Below, in pieces: positions 10,687-23,043 of a stretch of 64,000 nt of DNA. The DNA lies in NCBI RefSeq assembly GCF_000218685.1, contig NW_006763293.1:2229968-2293967 (forward strand), given 5' to 3'. This DNA is from Serpula lacrymans var. lacrymans S7.9. Its lineage: Eukaryota; Basidiomycota; Agaricomycetes; Boletales; Serpulaceae. Each line of letters opens with the position of its first letter. Position 1 is the first letter of the stretch. The notes under the pieces were generated by a model. The model searched no databases. It saw only the letters and a list, made by a program, of their open reading frames with translations, and was not told the DNA's origin. A program made the position numbers and the translations under genes.

Positions 10687-13255
10687 ATGACATTTCCTGT
10701 AAATACAGATGCAGACCCTGACCCGACAACCCAGATGACATGGCCTTCCACAAGACATAGGCAACGTACGGGCTCTGGACAACCTCAAGGCCTACATGAC
10801 AGTACTTTGGACGATGTCGATGCAGATCAGCACTCTCAGGATACAGTCTATGTTTCGAAGCAGGCTCAGTCGAGCACAGAGCTAGGGAAGACACGGCTTA
10901 CCACTTGGAACCTTATCACGCTGAGTATATCAATGGCGGGAGCTCAGGTTGCGTGGACCGTAGAATTGGGGTATAGTCTTAAACTTGATCGTCAATATAG
11001 TGCTTACTCATTTTCAAAGATACGGAACTCCCTTCTTGCTTTCTCTCGGTATATCAGAACAGCTAACAAGTCTTGTGTGGTTGGCTGGCCCGTTGAGTGG
11101 GCTCATTGCTCAGCCTCTAATAGGTACGTCGCAGATAGTGGCAACATGACAAACACCATGCATATGCACATTCCCAAGGTGCTATCTCTGATTCTTCGAC
11201 CTCCAAATATCGGCGGAGGTATTGGGTTATACTGTCTACTATTGTCTTAGGCGTCTCGACATTAGGGCTGGCATACTGTCAAAGTATTGCCGCTTTTTTC
11301 GTGGATCTATTTGCTGTAGGAGCGGGTGACTGGGACCCTCAAAGGGCAAAGCAGGTAACTCGTGCATCCGCCCTAGTGGCACTTCCATTCACCTTGTACT
11401 AGGCAGCAAACACAGCCATTGGCTTGGCTATTTTCTTCTTCTATTTGCTAGACTTTGCTCTCAACGCATTGCAAGCTTCTCTCCGCAACCTTCTGCTTGA
11501 TATTACCCCTCCCGACCAGCTCAATGCTGGTAATGCATGGCATGGAAGAATGGCCCATGCTGGAAACATAATTGGCTATGGTTTTGGTGTGTATGGGAGT
11601 TCGCACTTCGTGGCGTACGTTAACAGGTTTGTCAAACTTAAGGATATCTTCCTCTGGCACAGCTACCCCTGCTTCGCTTGTTGGGTGGTGATCAATTTCG
11701 GAAATTCTGTGTGGTGACCATGATTGTTCTGACCGTCACCGTATGGATAACATGCTTCTGTCATGAGGAGAAAGAGTCTCGGGATCTTAAAAAAGGGAGG
11801 TGAGTAATGTCTGCCATCTTGTTTTCCAAAGAGGCGTCGATCTAAGTCCAAATAGCCAAAGCAAACTGTACGACGTCCTCCAAAACATATACAATGCTGT
11901 GGTCAAGCTTCCCAAACCTATCCGTCGTGTATGTTTTGTACAGGTCTTCGCTTTCATGGGATGGTATGTACACTACGATTATCATGGACATGCATGCTCA
12001 CTGCGTTGTAGGTTTCCCTTCCTTTTTTACGCGCAAGTTTATCCACTCGTATTTTATCTTGTATAATTCACCTTTATATCTAGGACAACATACATAGGTC
12101 AAATAATGGCATACCAAAATGGAGTAGAACCTGATAAGGATGTCGCGACCAGACGAGGCGAATTTGCACTGTTGTTATACAGTTTAGGTGGATCAGATGC
12201 ATTTTTTTTTAAAAAATTCACCCACATTCTGATTTTTTTTCTTTCTAGTTGCTGTCGCTGCCGGAACACTACTACCACACCTAGCTCGTCGTGATCGCCG
12301 ATTACTACCCCGGGAAGGTGATAACGAAGAAGAGGATTTCACCCGACTTAGAGCCCATATACGCCACTGGCAAGAAGAGGCAACACGACATGGCAAAACC
12401 TTCAGGCTGCCTAGGTCGCCTATTTTTTTGCGTGACATATGGACTGGTGCCTTGATCCTATTCACTGTTATCACATTTTCTACTTTCTTCATCAGCACTG
12501 TCCCTCAGGTGCGAATGTTTGATCAACTCGCCTCGAAAAGGACTGACATATGTATTTTAGGCCACCGCCGCAATAAGTCTCATCGGTATCTGCTGGGCTG
12601 TAGCTTGCTGGGTACCCTTCGCGATTATTATGGAGGTAAGTGTTTCTTGCGGCGATGTCTGCTCTCATTGTAACAACTTTCGCCTAGTTTTTGAAAGAAC
12701 TAGACAGTACACCTCCTGATGAAATTACTTCTCCTAATTCTCAAGTTCGGGCGATCTCTACATCAGCTCCTTCTGTTTCTGAGACTGACCCTTTGATTCA
12801 ACGCTCCGTTGATGGGTATGATAGTCAAAACACCGAAGCGGAAGTCGAGTCCACCCCCACAGCTGGAGGCACTATACTAGGTATTCATAATTTGGCCATA
12901 GTGATGCCGCAGTTCGTTGTGAGTGCTATCAATCAGAGGGTTGATTTTTTTTTCATGATCATCACAGGTGGCCGTGGTATCCAGCGTAATTTTCCGTATC
13001 GTTGATGAGTCTAGTCAAGATCCCACCAATCACGACACGTACCTCGGCAGAAATGGCGTAGCGTGGGTTCTTCGATTTGGTGGCTTCTGTACGCTGGTAA
13101 GACTATTTTCCCTATTGTCCTGGTATGGGTTTATTGAAGCTATAGATTAGATTGGTGCATTGATTTCTCGTATGGTACCACTGACGAGAACGGAGAAAGG
13201 AATGAGAAGACAGCTTGTCATACTGAAAGAATTAAAAGCAGAGTCTGCCCCATAA
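10687..13255 (+). CDS. SLC45 / sucrose-type proton symporter (MFS)
   Basis: A multi-exon gene encoding a 12-TM sugar transporter of the plasma membrane. After a Ser/Thr/Asp-rich N-terminus the first helix reads LITLSISMAGAQVAWTVELG, a characteristic SLC45/SUT motif. Next come LVWLAGPLSGLIAQPLIG (spliced at 11,121), then NLLLDITPPDQLNAGNAWHG and HAGNIIGYGFG. Later segments are FAFMGWFPFLFYAQTYIGQIM, RDIWTGALILFTVITFSTFF and FVVAVVSSVIFRIVD. The last exon (from about 13,151) ends with TAA at 13,253-13,255. A large cytoplasmic loop with RRDRRLLPREGDNEEED separates the halves. At least eight introns of about 50-70 nt are needed. Most splice signals are canonical and I see no inactivating lesion. 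The substrate is probably sucrose, maltose or another alpha-glucoside, but cannot be read from sequence. Confidence 0.82.
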
Positions 13256-13386
13256 TAATCTTCACGGTTATTCGTGTGTCATCATATGGAATCACTTGGA
13301 TGGACTGGAAGCTTTTGTAACACACTTTTCTATTCTTTATGGGGCCAGTATATCGTTGTCCAGTTCTTATAGTCTTCCCTCTAGTT

Positions 13387-16032
13387 CTAATCATGGAAAA
13401 TACATAGTGCATAATCCCAATTGTTCGTGTCTTGGCTGCATATCAGTCGGCACGGTATAGGACTGATAGGCGGTACGACATCTGAACCAAAGATATTCTG
13501 GACCATCGATAACCCTGTGAACGTATCAGAATTTGCATTCTGTAAAACGTCATCAGACGTACATGAATTGCCACCTGAGGAGCTATAGAATAATCGAATC
13601 GATAACGTGCGTGACCACAAATGACCGAGAGAAGGAATCATCTTGAGCTGCGATGACATCGAAGTATGGTCACCTATAATGATACATCAGACCACAGTGA
13701 CTCAAATATCCTGTGGCATTTACCCTTTACGAAAATAATACCGCATGATCCTCCTGATTTTGTGTTCTCGAAACGTGAGACCTCCCAGTGAATCATATTT
13801 TCTTGATCATGCATGTCACCTATATCAAATCAGATTCAGATTGGTGCATCAATGTCAGAGGATGGGTCTCGAACCTGATTCTACAAGAGGGGTCTGTGCT
13901 TCCATTGTCTGCTCGCCGTCTTCATCCTCTACTAGACAGCGACCACTGTGTAGTAAATCTTGCTTTTCTACTAATGCACCCTTGGGTAACGATTTCACTA
14001 CTAAGAATAGTGCAGGCACACGACAGTGCTGTGAATTCCTTGAGTTCCTTCCACTATCCCTGCAGACTAGAGAAAAAATGACACCGAACCTTGTAATAAG
14101 TTTTGTAGGCTCGCTTTACAAGCTCAACGTCGTTCGAATTGGCCAACCAGAATAAAGCAGCTTGAGTAGATCCGTCCCATCCACCAGTTGTAGCTTTGAA
14201 AGCAGTTGCCACACGTTCGGCATGTTGAAAACATAGTGCAATTTCGAGATCTATCGTAGGAGGGGATGGTAGAGCGAGGCTGCTTGGTATAAGCCCGATC
14301 TGCCCGGATATAAATATACGCTCATTGGCCTACACAGTGGAATTGATAAGAGAAGTACAGTGTGATGTTAGCATTTGAACATACCATTATAGCTTGTGAG
14401 TAGGGTCCAATATTAGCAGGTGCCCAGTAGCTCATGCTTTGTACATGTAAAGCTTGACGGTCGGATGGCACGCGTTCTGCATATGCTAAACAATCGAGTT
14501 TGACACGGAGTGGAGCTGGGAGATCTACAGCAACACACGCGCGGGACGGTGGACTGCTTCCAAAGAACTTGGCATATACAACATTCACGCGAGGGAATAA
14601 ATCCATAGACGACAGAAATATGTTGATATTGGCACTATGAGAAAGAGTAAGGGAGTGAGCTGCTAAGCAGTCTTTGAAGGGTACACTGTTAGTGAATCAT
14701 AACTTGAATACGCGATAATGGCTTTACCTTGCAACTGATGAAAGCATTCCGAAACTTCATCTTCAATAGATAATTCACCCATTATATCTATGAGTTTCCT
14801 ATGCACATTGGTCACCGCGACCCATGATCCCAGTGATCTGCTTTCTGCACCAGAAGAGTAGGAAGGCAAAGGGAAATCGTTCAATCCATCCATAGTATGT
14901 GTACTGTTAGCTTGGGATGTGCGATTAGGGACGCTAATGACCTCGAATTTGTGGGTCAACAGAGAAGGCACTTGAAGGTCGAATGATATATTCTCCTCCT
15001 TTCTTTCCAAAGTAGTACCTTTGATACGGAGAAATGCTACTGTGGCAAAACCACTATCAGAATGGGTGACGGTTTCTGTTTCAGTTCTGGAAAGCATAGT
15101 ATTGAATAAATAAAACCAAACGGACAACTATCCACTCACAACACAATACGATGTTTGAAAAGGGGACAGTCAAGAGTCAGGGTCTCATATTCCCCCCCTT
15201 CCCCACATATATGAGAACCATATAATGTATTCTATCATTATTTTGGATAAAAAAATAAATTCGGTCAGGGTATGTAGACATACCAATTTCACTAATGTTG
15301 GCTGCATTTCTGCAAGAGTTTTTCCCAGGTGCATCGGGGTAAGTCCTATACCTGCAACCTTGATGAGGATGGCCTCCATTCCCGCTTCGATCATCTCAGT
15401 GAGGAGTTCTGCTTGGTCTCTTTGCCAAAGATAACACAGTGGAGTTAACGAGAGGCGACGACATCTGTTCCAGACATCTCTAAGTAAGCCCAAGCAGAAA
15501 TGTGGAAGCACTTACACATGTTCTACTCTGACCCGTTGGTAATTTGAAAGAATTGCGCCAACAGAAACACCTAGTACATCCGGATGATGCGACTACCCCC
15601 CAGATATTTAAAAACGAGTTAGAATATAATTGACTAAAACATACACATACTTTGACATCAGAGAGCAAATTATACAGATCTTCGGTTTCATCTCCTTCTA
15701 TGCCTCCCCCATCCTTAGCACTACGCCCTCCATATTCTGATCCTTGCTCAATGGCAGCTCCAGTGATAATTTTCCTATAGAGTGGTACTTCAAGGGCTCG
15801 TGCGACAAACTCGATGGCATCCTGTCCCACAGTTTGGTACAAGTATGAATCTATTTCTTCTATTCGATAGGTAGCATTCAAGCAGTGTCCCAAAACTAAT
15901 GACTGCTGCCGGACCTTTTCCTGTTTCCGGTGACAAAGATGCTGCAGCTACAAGTTCGTGTCCATTCTTGTGACAATGCAAAAGATTATAGCAGCTATCC
16001 TTTCCACCGCTGAGCAAGGCAACGTACTTCAT
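13387..16032 (-). CDS. DPH6: Diphthine-ammonia ligase (Dph6) with C-terminal YjgF-type domains
   Basis: The protein catalyses the last, ATP-dependent amidation step of diphthamide synthesis on elongation factor 2 in the cytosol. It starts MKYVALLSGGKDSCYNLLHC (ATG at 16,032); SGGKDS is the PP-loop ATP-binding motif. Following exons carry YLYQTVGQDAIEFVARALEV, RRLSLTPLCYLWQRDQAELL and KVAGIGLTPMHLGKTL, typical of the N-type ATP pyrophosphatase domain. The C-terminal half (about 15,060 downward) shows the Rid/YjgF-like repeats that eukaryotic Dph6 carries, including MSYWAPANIGPYSQAI and the exon around 14,300 (IFISGQIGLIP). The last exon ends DNWDYALCIF-like near 13,390. About ten short introns are required. 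I chose the internal Met at the PP-loop because the upstream codons do not resemble the family. Confidence 0.85.
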
Positions 16033-16195
16033 GAGTGAAGAAATTAAGCAAGGGGTCCCATAATAGACCCCGAAATGATCTAATCTGAATTGCATATCCG
16101 TACATAGTGTGCCTGGGGTCCCTTTGACTCGACCGCTTTGGCAAAAGTCAGCGATTACACTCAGCCTTCAAGTTTTCAGTACTGCTCCCTTCACG
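16033..16195. promoter_or_regulatory. Shared divergent promoter of DPH6 and FRS1
   Basis: Only 163 bp separate the two start codons, so both promoters must lie here or overlap the 5' UTRs. Both products act in translation (eEF2 modification and tRNA charging), which makes co-expression plausible. No TATA box is obvious. Confidence 0.45.
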
Positions 16196-18609
16196 ATGCC
16201 CACCGTTCCAGTGGATAAAGAGGATCTCTTCCAAAGACTCGGGCATAGATACAGTAAGATCTTGGTGCTTTAGTAGACATGGATCTGATATTTATCTCGG
16301 TTAATCAGCATCGGAGGAATTTGACAAGCTTTGCTTTGACTATGGCTTAGAATTAGACGAGGATGTACGTATTTTTTCGCGAGCTCATGTCCAGAATTAC
16401 TGTATTAACCTTTCCAAAGACAACGGAGGAAGTAGAAGAAGCGATCAAGAAAGGCCTCCCTGCAGAACGACCGGTACGAGGGCGTTACACACAGACAAAC
16501 CCACAGCTAATGTTTTGGTGATCTAGCAACTCAAAATCGAGATACCAGCGAATAGGTACGCACACCATGAAGACAGTCAATATTTCTGCTTACTCGTTAC
16601 TATCTCAGATATGATCTGCTGTGTATCGAAGGCATTTCGCGTGCACTACGAGTATTCCTGGGAAAAGCTGAAGCTCCTAGCTATAAGCTAGTATACCCTC
16701 CTGGCGGGGAGAAAGATTTACTTACAGTAACAGTTCACCCAGAGGTACGTGCTTCACTCGCTCCAGCAGCTTTCTATGTAATAAACTCGAGCCCAAAGAC
16801 CCAACAAGTCCGACCATTCTTCGCCTGCGCGATACTCCGCAATGTGCATTTCACACCTCTATCGTATGCTTCCTTCATAGATCTTCAAGACAAGCTACAT
16901 CAAAACATCGCCCGGCGCCGTCAATTTGTTGCGATCGGTACTCACGATTTGGATACGTTGACCCCACCTTTCAGATACGAGGCTAGAGATCCCAAAAAAA
17001 TCAAGTTTGTAGCACTCAACAAGGCGGAGTCACACACGGCAGAGGAGCTGATGACGATATACGAGGTTTGTAATATTGACGTGGATATGATCGTTTCGTT
17101 ATCACCAACTGATTATTCTACTGGTAGTCTGACAAACACTTGTCGAGATATCTTCACATCATCCGGGATTCGCCAGTATACCCTATCATATATGACTCTG
17201 AGGACCATGTATTGTCAATGCCTCCGATCATCAATTCGGAGCACAGCAAAATCACTTTGAACACGAAGAACGTTTTCATTGATTGTACTGCAACTGACCA
17301 GACCAAACTTGATATTGTCGTCAACATGGTTGCAACTATGTTCTCCGAATACTGCCAAAATCCTTATACGTAAGTAGGTCATGCTGGATATCCCACCTGC
17401 CGCATTGCTAATGCGTGACGCCGCAGTATTGAGCCCTGCAAAATCATCTTCCCTGATAAGTCTATACGCATCTCCCCGGATATCTCAACACATCGCTTCA
17501 CTGCTCACGCTTCATATATCAATTCGTGCACAGGGCTATCCCTCTCTAGGCCTGCTGTCAGCGATCTCCTTCGGCGCATGTCTCTACACATCTCGCCTTC
17601 TCCACCCGATACGGTGGATGAGATTCTAGTAGATATACCGCCCACGCGGCCAGATATCTTACACGAGTGTGATATTATGGAGGATGCTGCGATCGCTTAT
17701 GGATTCAATAACCTTCCGCACACCTTCCCTGCTACAAGCACGGTGGCTCAGCCCCTGGAGATCAGCCGACTAAGCGATGTTATTCGTATCGAGTGGGCAT
17801 TGGCAGGATGGGTAGAAGCCTTACCGCTAATCCTCGTATGTCCCCCGATTTCAACCTAACGTAGCTTTGACCCACTGAATGCGTGATAGTGCTCCCACGA
17901 AGAAAATTTTGCCTTCCTTAACCGTCCTGACCCAGGGACGCTAGCCGTCAAAATTGGAAACCCCAAGACGCTCGAGTTCCAAGTAGTCCGCACATCTTTG
18001 CTGCCTGGCCTGCTCAAAACCATCCGCGAGAATCGCTCGCATGCTCTCCCTATCAAGCTCTTCGAAACATCCGACGTGGTATTCAAGGACCCCTCAACCG
18101 AGCGTCAAGCACGGAATGAACGACATGCAGCAGGAGTGTGGTGCAACAAGACAGCTGGCTTTGAAGTCGTGCATGGATTGCTTGATCGCGCCATGAAGAT
18201 GCTGGAGGTTCCACGCATTGCAAGCGGTGACGCAAAGGCAGGAACCGGGTACTATATCAAGGAGGGTAATGGTATGTCTGTGGTCATCATTTTGGCGCAT
18301 GACTTGTTCATTGTATTTGACTAACATGATTCTCCTATCGCAGATCCCGCTTACTTCCCTGGACGCGCGGCCACCATCTTTTACCGTCAGCCCCAGCCCA
18401 AGTCACGCCCCAGTTCGGCCCTGAAGTCTCTCGAGGAGGATTTGAAAGGCTTAACACACAGCATCGAATCTGCTTTACACATCAACAGCCCATCCCGAGA
18501 CCTGGAGATCGGCACATTGGGCGTTCTCCATCCAAGCGTGCTCGAGAAATTCGAGATCACATACCCTTGCTCAGCGCTCGAGTTTAATCTCGAGCCTTTC
18601 ACGAAGTAG
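16196..18609 (+). CDS. FRS1: Cytosolic phenylalanyl-tRNA synthetase beta subunit
   Basis: The beta subunit pairs with alpha to charge tRNA-Phe. It begins [16 protein letters not shown] (ATG at 16,196), then [15 protein letters not shown] and [20 protein letters not shown]. The B3/B4-type region includes [32 protein letters not shown] and [20 protein letters not shown]. The B5 region has [20 protein letters not shown] followed by AIAYGFNNL. The C-terminal part carries [43 protein letters not shown] and [18 protein letters not shown], ending EPFTK at 18,609. Introns are short and canonical. Length and motif order fit eukaryotic Frs1. The divergent start with Dph6 is only about 160 bp away, so the two genes share a promoter. 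Confidence 0.92.
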
Positions 18610-19349
18610 AGAAAGATGCAAGGGATGCAAATTGAGAAGAAAATTGGAAGGAGACGACTAGGGAGTCATATTTAGGAAAGCAGAAGTAATTAAACTGTAT
18701 CAGATATAAGATGTGTTAGTATCTGTACTTGCGCGCGCTCAGGAGTCTTGGGTTTGTCGTGGTGTTTGTAGGATTGGATTCGTGAAGTACGTAGACTTGG
18801 TATTGCTCGGGTTGATTGAAGGAAACAAACAAGATGGGCCATGATTCAGACATGGTGTTACACAATTATACTGCTAGCCAAATATCAACGTTGGGCGTTA
18901 GATCAAAACAGTAGGCTACCGTAAAGAAACCCATCCGAAGTGTTCATCAGGTGGTTAGTATACAATCTGACTTATCGTTAGGACCATCAAACTCGAAGCA
19001 ATGTATTGTTGTGGGTGCTTCGAAAGGTAAATCAGCATCGGGAGCGCCTATGTCTGCTTTGGCAATGTACGATGCCGGCAATATCTATCTAGGACATTCA
19101 GATAACATAAAAGAACTCCTTATACGTGTTACTCTCCATCGTGACCAACGAGCTCGCAGAATTGTGCAACGGCGACAAATAGGTTTGATTTCATTAATAC
19201 AAGGAATAATCGTTATTTAAACAAAAAAAGAAAATACTCAGCATTTTTCAGATGCAAATGACGAAGATAATAAATGACCAGGTGCAAAAAAAAAACGCCG
19301 TAAATATATAAATCACAGTAAGGGACAAGCACTATCCTCGACCACGACA
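18610..19349. other. Intergenic between convergent genes
   Basis: This holds the 3' ends of FRS1 and the Bsd2-like gene. An 89-codon open frame at 18,951-19,220 has no recognisable motif or splice context and I do not regard it as a gene. Confidence 0.45.
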
Positions 19350-20949
19350 CTAAATTAATCCAGCTGCCCTAAGATCGTTCTGCAAACGTCTCTCAGACTC
19401 AAGAGCAAGTATTAACCTCCTCGTACGCTCTGGATCTGCATGCATTTCCTCTGGGGTAATAGTCAACATGGGACGCATCTCGTCTGCTTCGCCATCCGAT
19501 TCGTCGTCTTCATCGGCCCTCTGCGGATTCGAATGAGCAGACGGGGGAGCAGAAGGAGGCGCGTCAGCAGTGGTATTACGGCCGGACCGACGTCGTGATA
19601 GCAGACTGATTCCAAACGCATTTTCGAACGAGGAAAGAGCACCTCTCCGCTCGCTACCCTCGCTCGACGGTGGCGAAGGGGCAGAGCTTGAAAGAATGCT
19701 TCTCTCCCATCTCTTCACCCTCCAATAGCCCAACGCAGATGTGAGCAGAACGAACCACCCGACCGTCATTAGGAAGAAAGCGAGCCATTCGGTGGTAGCG
19801 TCGGATACCATCGCATTGGCGTCCATCTGAACACCGCCTGCGGAAGTAGAATTCAAGTAATTTGCGTAGTACTCGTCTGCTTCGGCTTTTGACGAAAAAG
19901 TGGGTGCTGCCGTAGTAGCAGAAGTCCAACGCCAGGGGTCATTTGTACCTTGACCATTGGCAACAACACCATCAGCCATGATCATATTGCTATCGTCCAA
20001 GCGTGCACGCAAGCCAAAGCCATACTGGATGAGTGTGACTCCAAGGCCAGCACGACTGCCGAAACGAGCGGCATGGGTAGTGTGCAGAAGATAGGTGAGC
20101 AAGAAACCGATGAACTGGAAGGAAACGGAGATGAGAGCGTTCCAGAGGAAGGAGAAAAGAGAGCCAGTAGGGAGCGAGTCGACGACGACGTCGCCAGGTG
20201 TTGAAGGAGAGAAGGGAGCGAGAACCGTTGTCTCCCAATAAGGTGGAACTGCATCTGCCTGAGCAGAGGCATAAGAGGGAGGTGCCTCTGACTGAGTCTC
20301 CTCTGGGACAAGATAACGTTCGTCACCTGAAATTTTGGAGGTGAGCATAGGAGAATGAAGAACAAAAGGGGCTACGACATGATAGCAGAGCAGAAAAGAA
20401 AGACTGACCATCCTGTATTACTACACCCGTAGAAGGCTTGGCAGTAACATTTGCAAAGACACCGTCGTTGTTCGTCCCACCGCCTACGAGGCCAGTGAGA
20501 GGTCGGTGAGGGACGAAACCCCAGCGCTGGACATAGTGACTTGGAAGGACGGATGCGGCCGTGCGCGAAAACCAGCTGCGGGATGACTGGGGAGGCTGTG
20601 GGGCGTTGTCGACGGTGAATACGGGGATGACGCCGTTTGAGTTTCCGTGGTTATTGGGGAGGGCGACGGCAGAGGGTGCCGGGGGAGAGCCGGGGGGTGG
20701 ATAATCGTAGTCCACGTTCTCGAAGTCGTACGCACCAGGGACCCGGGCTGGCCGGGATGAGGACGGCGACGGCGAGGATGTGTAGAGGGGATGTGACTCG
20801 GGCGAATGCGGGAGAGCGCTGCTGGTCTCTCTCCCTCTCTCCTCCTCCTCCTCCTCCTCCTCCTCGTCAGACTCGTCAAAGGCAGCCTCTAGCTCGGTGT
20901 TCTCCGGGTCTGTGCGTGGGTTGGGCAGTGGAGCATAGCGGTTAGACAT
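19350..20949 (-). CDS. Bsd2 / NDFIP-like (DUF2370) membrane adaptor for Rsp5/Nedd4
   Basis: Two exons joined at an intron of about 20,329-20,410. The protein (ATG at 20,949) has an acidic N-terminus with a run of about nine Glu, then a disordered region with PPPGSPP. PPSYAS and VPPYW are PY-type motifs that bind WW domains of HECT ligases. Three hydrophobic segments follow: SLFSFLWNALISVSFQFIGFL, a second near LLTYLLHTTHAARFGSRAGLG (which then runs LIQYGFGL), and EWLAFFLMTVGWFVLLTSALG. The HTTHAARFGSRAGLGVTLIQYG block is the family hallmark. In yeast, Bsd2 sorts metal transporters to the vacuole through Rsp5. The C-terminal tail is Ser/Glu-rich and ends EMHADPERTRRLILALESERR. Confidence 0.85.
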
Positions 20950-22108
20950 GAATGAACGTAGCAGCCAACGCCTCGCTGGTGGGCGTAGAGATTGAACAGA
21001 GACTGGCAAAGGGAAGGTGGGAGTATCAGAGGAACACTGGTGCAGACAAAAGGGATGAATCAGTGGTCGTATCAGCAGATGGAGAAGCGAAGCGGACAGC
21101 CACATGTTTGCTTGGCCTTGTTGTGCCGTTGCCGCCAAGTTTCATAACACCTGCCATATTCAGACCATCTCCTCTTCTTGTTGCTCCCAGATTCACAGGC
21201 ATGTAAGTAAATACTACCACTCACTCATTTTTATCGTCCTTCTCCATCAAAACGTCTTCGTCCTGCGTACATACACACCTCGCAATCAGGGGGCCAACCT
21301 CGGACTACACCATTCGCTTGTTGGTAGCTGTAGGTCCCCCTCCTTGCCACCCTCGATCCCAGCCTGGGAGCTTGCCGATACCTTCTTCAATTTGCCGTGG
21401 TTTATTCTCAGTATCCGAGGAGAAAGTACAAAGAATGTCAGCTAATCACATCTCTGTTCTGATTATGGTTACTGAATGTTCGCTGCATTGCGCTGCGTTA
21501 AGAACAGGATGTGCAGCATGGCACTGCATCAACCGATATAGATCCAACGGATCGTGGTACTTCCAATAGCCTGTCCAGCTTGACCTCCCTGTATCAACGA
21601 TACCTATATTACAGCTATCTGCGCATAGCAAATACGCATTGAACCTGTCGTGTTTCCTACAATGGCACAGCTTTTGCCGTTTTCTATATCCCGTCCACGA
21701 AATATAAAGATCCTCCTTACCAGAAAGGCTACGATATATCTTACTGTCCACCGCTTCCTTCCAAAAAAGGCGTTACTCCACCTTCTGTAGGGAGCCTCTT
21801 CGATGTAATGCTGCTCACAATCTGACTCTCAGACAAACTGCTATTGGTCAAAAGAATAGCTCGAGATTAGTACAAGTAGTACGTCGTAAACGCTCTTGCT
21901 ATCGCACTGATCTATAGATATCGAGGCTGCAGTCATTCAACGGCACATTTTCGCAAGAATACACGCATCTGTGCACTCATTTCAAATCGTACAGCGCAGT
22001 TTAAGATACAACACAATTCACGATACAACCAACCAGGCTCGCTCATACAACTGAAGGTACAACTACTACATATGGGCAGCTGCTACCACGTTCCACATTT
22101 CGTCACCT
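20950..22108. other. Intergenic, no gene recognised
   Basis: About 1.1 kb between two minus-strand genes. It contains the Bsd2-like promoter and the 3' side of the SMP-like gene. Several open frames of 60-110 codons occur but overlap one another and lack family motifs. Confidence 0.4.
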
Positions 22109-22374
22109 TTACTTCTTGGACTTTCCAGTGAATTTCCCGGTTGCGCCACTAGCAGCATTGGTAGCGGCAGTGGTAGCTGCATTAACATTATTGGCAGCAG
22201 CAGCCTGTGCGCGAGCCGGGAAGCTGTTTTTCCCAGTAGGCTGGTTTGCTTTGGCCTTGGCCAATACATTAGCAAAGATGCGCCAAGCTATACAATGAAA
22301 GCTGTGATGCTCACATTGGCTGATTGGATTCTAGCCGCATCAGAGGGGGTCATTGGCTTCCCTGGGGTAGGCAT
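22109..22374 (-). CDS. Small SMP/LEA-like protein
   Basis: Two exons give a protein of about 68 aa. Exon 1 starts MPTPGKPMTPSDAARIQSAN (ATG at 22,374). An intron begins gtgagc, has a ctaat branch site and ends ccaag just before GCC-AAA. Exon 2 reads AKANQPTGKNSFPARAQAAA, continues with an Asn/Ala/Thr-rich stretch and ends GKFTGKSKK (TAA at 22,109-22,111). The MTPSDAARIQS...ARAQAAA pattern matches small fungal proteins with a seed-maturation (SMP) motif. The more obvious 69-codon frame in this place reads through the intron and is not the product. Function is unknown; these proteins are hydrophilic and probably disordered. Confidence 0.65.
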
Positions 22375-22689
22375 ATTCGAATTGCTGCAAGGTCAACACA
22401 GTTTGATCAGTAGGTATTGGCTGAGACGTTCACCATCCACTCATCCATCCAGTCGAACTGCTACTCACCAAGAGTGTTAAAAGGGGTGATGATGAGAGTT
22501 GACTTGATCGCGATTATGCTAGATGATCTCTCGACACAGTGGCCCTTATACCCTGGAATCAAAGTTTGAATCGCTCTTTGAAAGCACGCGAACTTTCAGG
22601 TTATCTACTTTCAGTGGTTTCATCAGAATCAGCACCGACGAAAGAGGAACCAACAGATACCCCGTACGGTCAAGATAGCCATCGATTCG

Positions 22690-23043
22690 AGTTCTGATAA
22701 GTGGAGTCCAACGCATGCCAACGAATCGAATGAAGCCCTCGCCGACTTCTATCACCATGAAATCGGTTTTCCCGCTATCCCAGCTTGGAAATACGAGTTC
22801 ACTCCTCGCCTCGCCGCAGCCATCCGCCCCTCCTGGAGCTTCCTTCCCGTGACCGATATGGAGCAACATGTGGTCCAGGTCATCAACACCGTGACCACGA
22901 AGGATGGAGGGTTGCTAATCTGGATTTGCTTCGTAGAGAGGAAACAGGCGGAGATGGTGGCTTGCATTGGTATTACTAGGAGTGGATATCACGCGGGAAG
23001 TAACACCAGATATAGCACGAGCACGAGCACGTTGAGTTCATGA
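22690..23043 (+). CDS. Unknown protein or gene fragment
   Basis: A continuous frame reads NEALADFYHHEIGFPAIPAW, then RLAAAIRPSWSFLPVTDMEQ, then VIWIC-like GLLIWICFVERKQAEMVACI, stopping at the TGA at 23,041-23,043. The residue pattern (aromatic-rich, regular hydrophobic spacing) looks coding, but there is no good start codon. An upstream exon (FSGFIRISTDERGTNRYPV near 22,610-22,670) may join through an intron starting gtacgg. I do not recognise the family, and the opposite strand also has an open frame here. Confidence 0.35.
   Translation, partial: SSDKWSPTHANESNEALADFYHHEIGFPAIPAWKYEFTPRLAAAIRPSWSFLPVTDMEQHVVQVINTVTTKDGGLLIWICFVERKQAEMVACIGITRSGYHAGSNTRYSTSTSTLSS

Noticed and set aside
18951..19220. 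89-codon frame downstream of FRS1
   Set aside because: No motif, unusual composition, and it lies in the convergent 3' region.
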